Origin: Verrucomicrobiota bacterium
Lineage (GTDB): Bacteria > Verrucomicrobiota > Verrucomicrobiia > Chthoniobacterales > UBA10450
DNA: 5,816 nt
NCBI GenBank assembly: GCA_003219925.1
Contig: QHQU01000112.1
Location: forward strand, 1-5,816
Direction: 5' to 3'
Shown: positions 5,664 through 5,816 of the stretch, one piece after another
How positions within the stretch are numbered: position 1 is the first letter of the stretch
How the letters are laid out: each line of letters opens with the position of its first letter
The notes under the pieces: model-generated
What the model saw: only the letters and a program-made list of their open reading frames with translations
What the model was told of the DNA's origin: nothing
Database searches by the model: none
Translations under genes and position numbers: made by a program

Positions 5664-5816
5664 ATGCCTAGACAAAGACGCCGGCTGACAGTGCAGAAAA
5701 CGTACAAGCTTTTCATCGGCGGAAAATTCGCCCGCGGCGAAAATGGACGCGTCATTGCCGCGCGTGATGGGCATGGAAACGTGCTGGCTAATTACTCTCG
5801 TGCCTCCCGAAAAGAT
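5664..5816 (+). CDS. Aldehyde dehydrogenase family protein, N-terminal fragment cut by window edge
   Basis: From ATG 5664 the plus strand is open for 51 codons to the last base. After a short basic leader, the segment YKLFIGGKFARGENGR (14-29) followed by an AARDGHGNVLANYSRASRKD tail is typical of the start of NAD(P)-dependent aldehyde dehydrogenases, where an IGG/GGK-type strand precedes a D-P/D-G-type turn and an RAS/ARASR helix start. The catalytic Cys and Glu lie beyond the window, so activity cannot be judged. GTG at 5691 (coding for MQKTYKLFIGG) is an alternative start nearer the usual N-terminus; no clear ribosome binding site decides between them. It is transcribed away from fcl and may be unrelated to the envelope cluster. 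Confidence 0.75.
   Translation, partial: MPRQRRRLTVQKTYKLFIGGKFARGENGRVIAARDGHGNVLANYSRASRKD

Noticed and set aside
4655..5755. Longest form of the fcl reading frame, starting at 5755
   Set aside because: The extra 49 residues precede the normal GDP-fucose synthase N-terminus, are unlike the family, and would overlap the start of the divergent aldehyde dehydrogenase gene.

Overview
The window reads as a chromosomal piece from a Gram-negative bacterium with moderately high GC. Verrucomicrobiota (Chthoniobacterales-like) is my best guess, from the style of the RAYT protein, the REP-type repeats and the gene order. That placement is inference from pattern recognition, not from a search. Coding density is very high: six genes on the minus strand run head to tail from about 5608 down to 1, and a seventh starts divergently on the plus strand at 5664 and leaves the window.

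In transcription order (right to left) the minus-strand cluster is: fcl (GDP-L-fucose synthase, 4655-5608); a Gfo/Idh/MocA NAD(P)-dependent sugar oxidoreductase resembling the GnnA type found near lipid A genes (3741-4658); a RAYT, or REP-associated Y1 transposase-like protein (3188-3739); lpxB (lipid-A-disaccharide synthase, 1926-3194); a metal-dependent cyclase/kynurenine formamidase-like hydrolase (1285-1929); and a GT39/ArnT-type membrane glycosyltransferase (1-1281, C-terminus outside the window). Junctions are ATGA overlaps (fcl/gfo and lpxB/cyclase), a 1-nt gap (gfo/rayT), a 7-nt overlap (rayT/lpxB) and a 3-nt gap (cyclase/GT39). This looks like one operon with translational coupling. 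The theme is envelope glycolipid: nucleotide-sugar making (fcl, gfo), lipid A disaccharide formation (lpxB) and transfer of a sugar from a lipid carrier at the outer face of the inner membrane (GT39). The cyclase does not obviously belong to that theme.

The most interesting part is how repeats have entered coding sequence. A RAYT gene flanked by REP hairpins lies between the oxidoreductase and lpxB. A REP hairpin forms part of the first ~35 codons of lpxB, whose only plausible start codon overlaps the RAYT stop. A separate 81-bp palindromic repeat, exactly 27 codons, sits in frame in the inter-domain linker of LpxB. The RAYT itself seems to have lost the second histidine of its HUH motif. There is no gene-free stretch over 300 bases, and I saw no tRNA, rRNA or CRISPR array.
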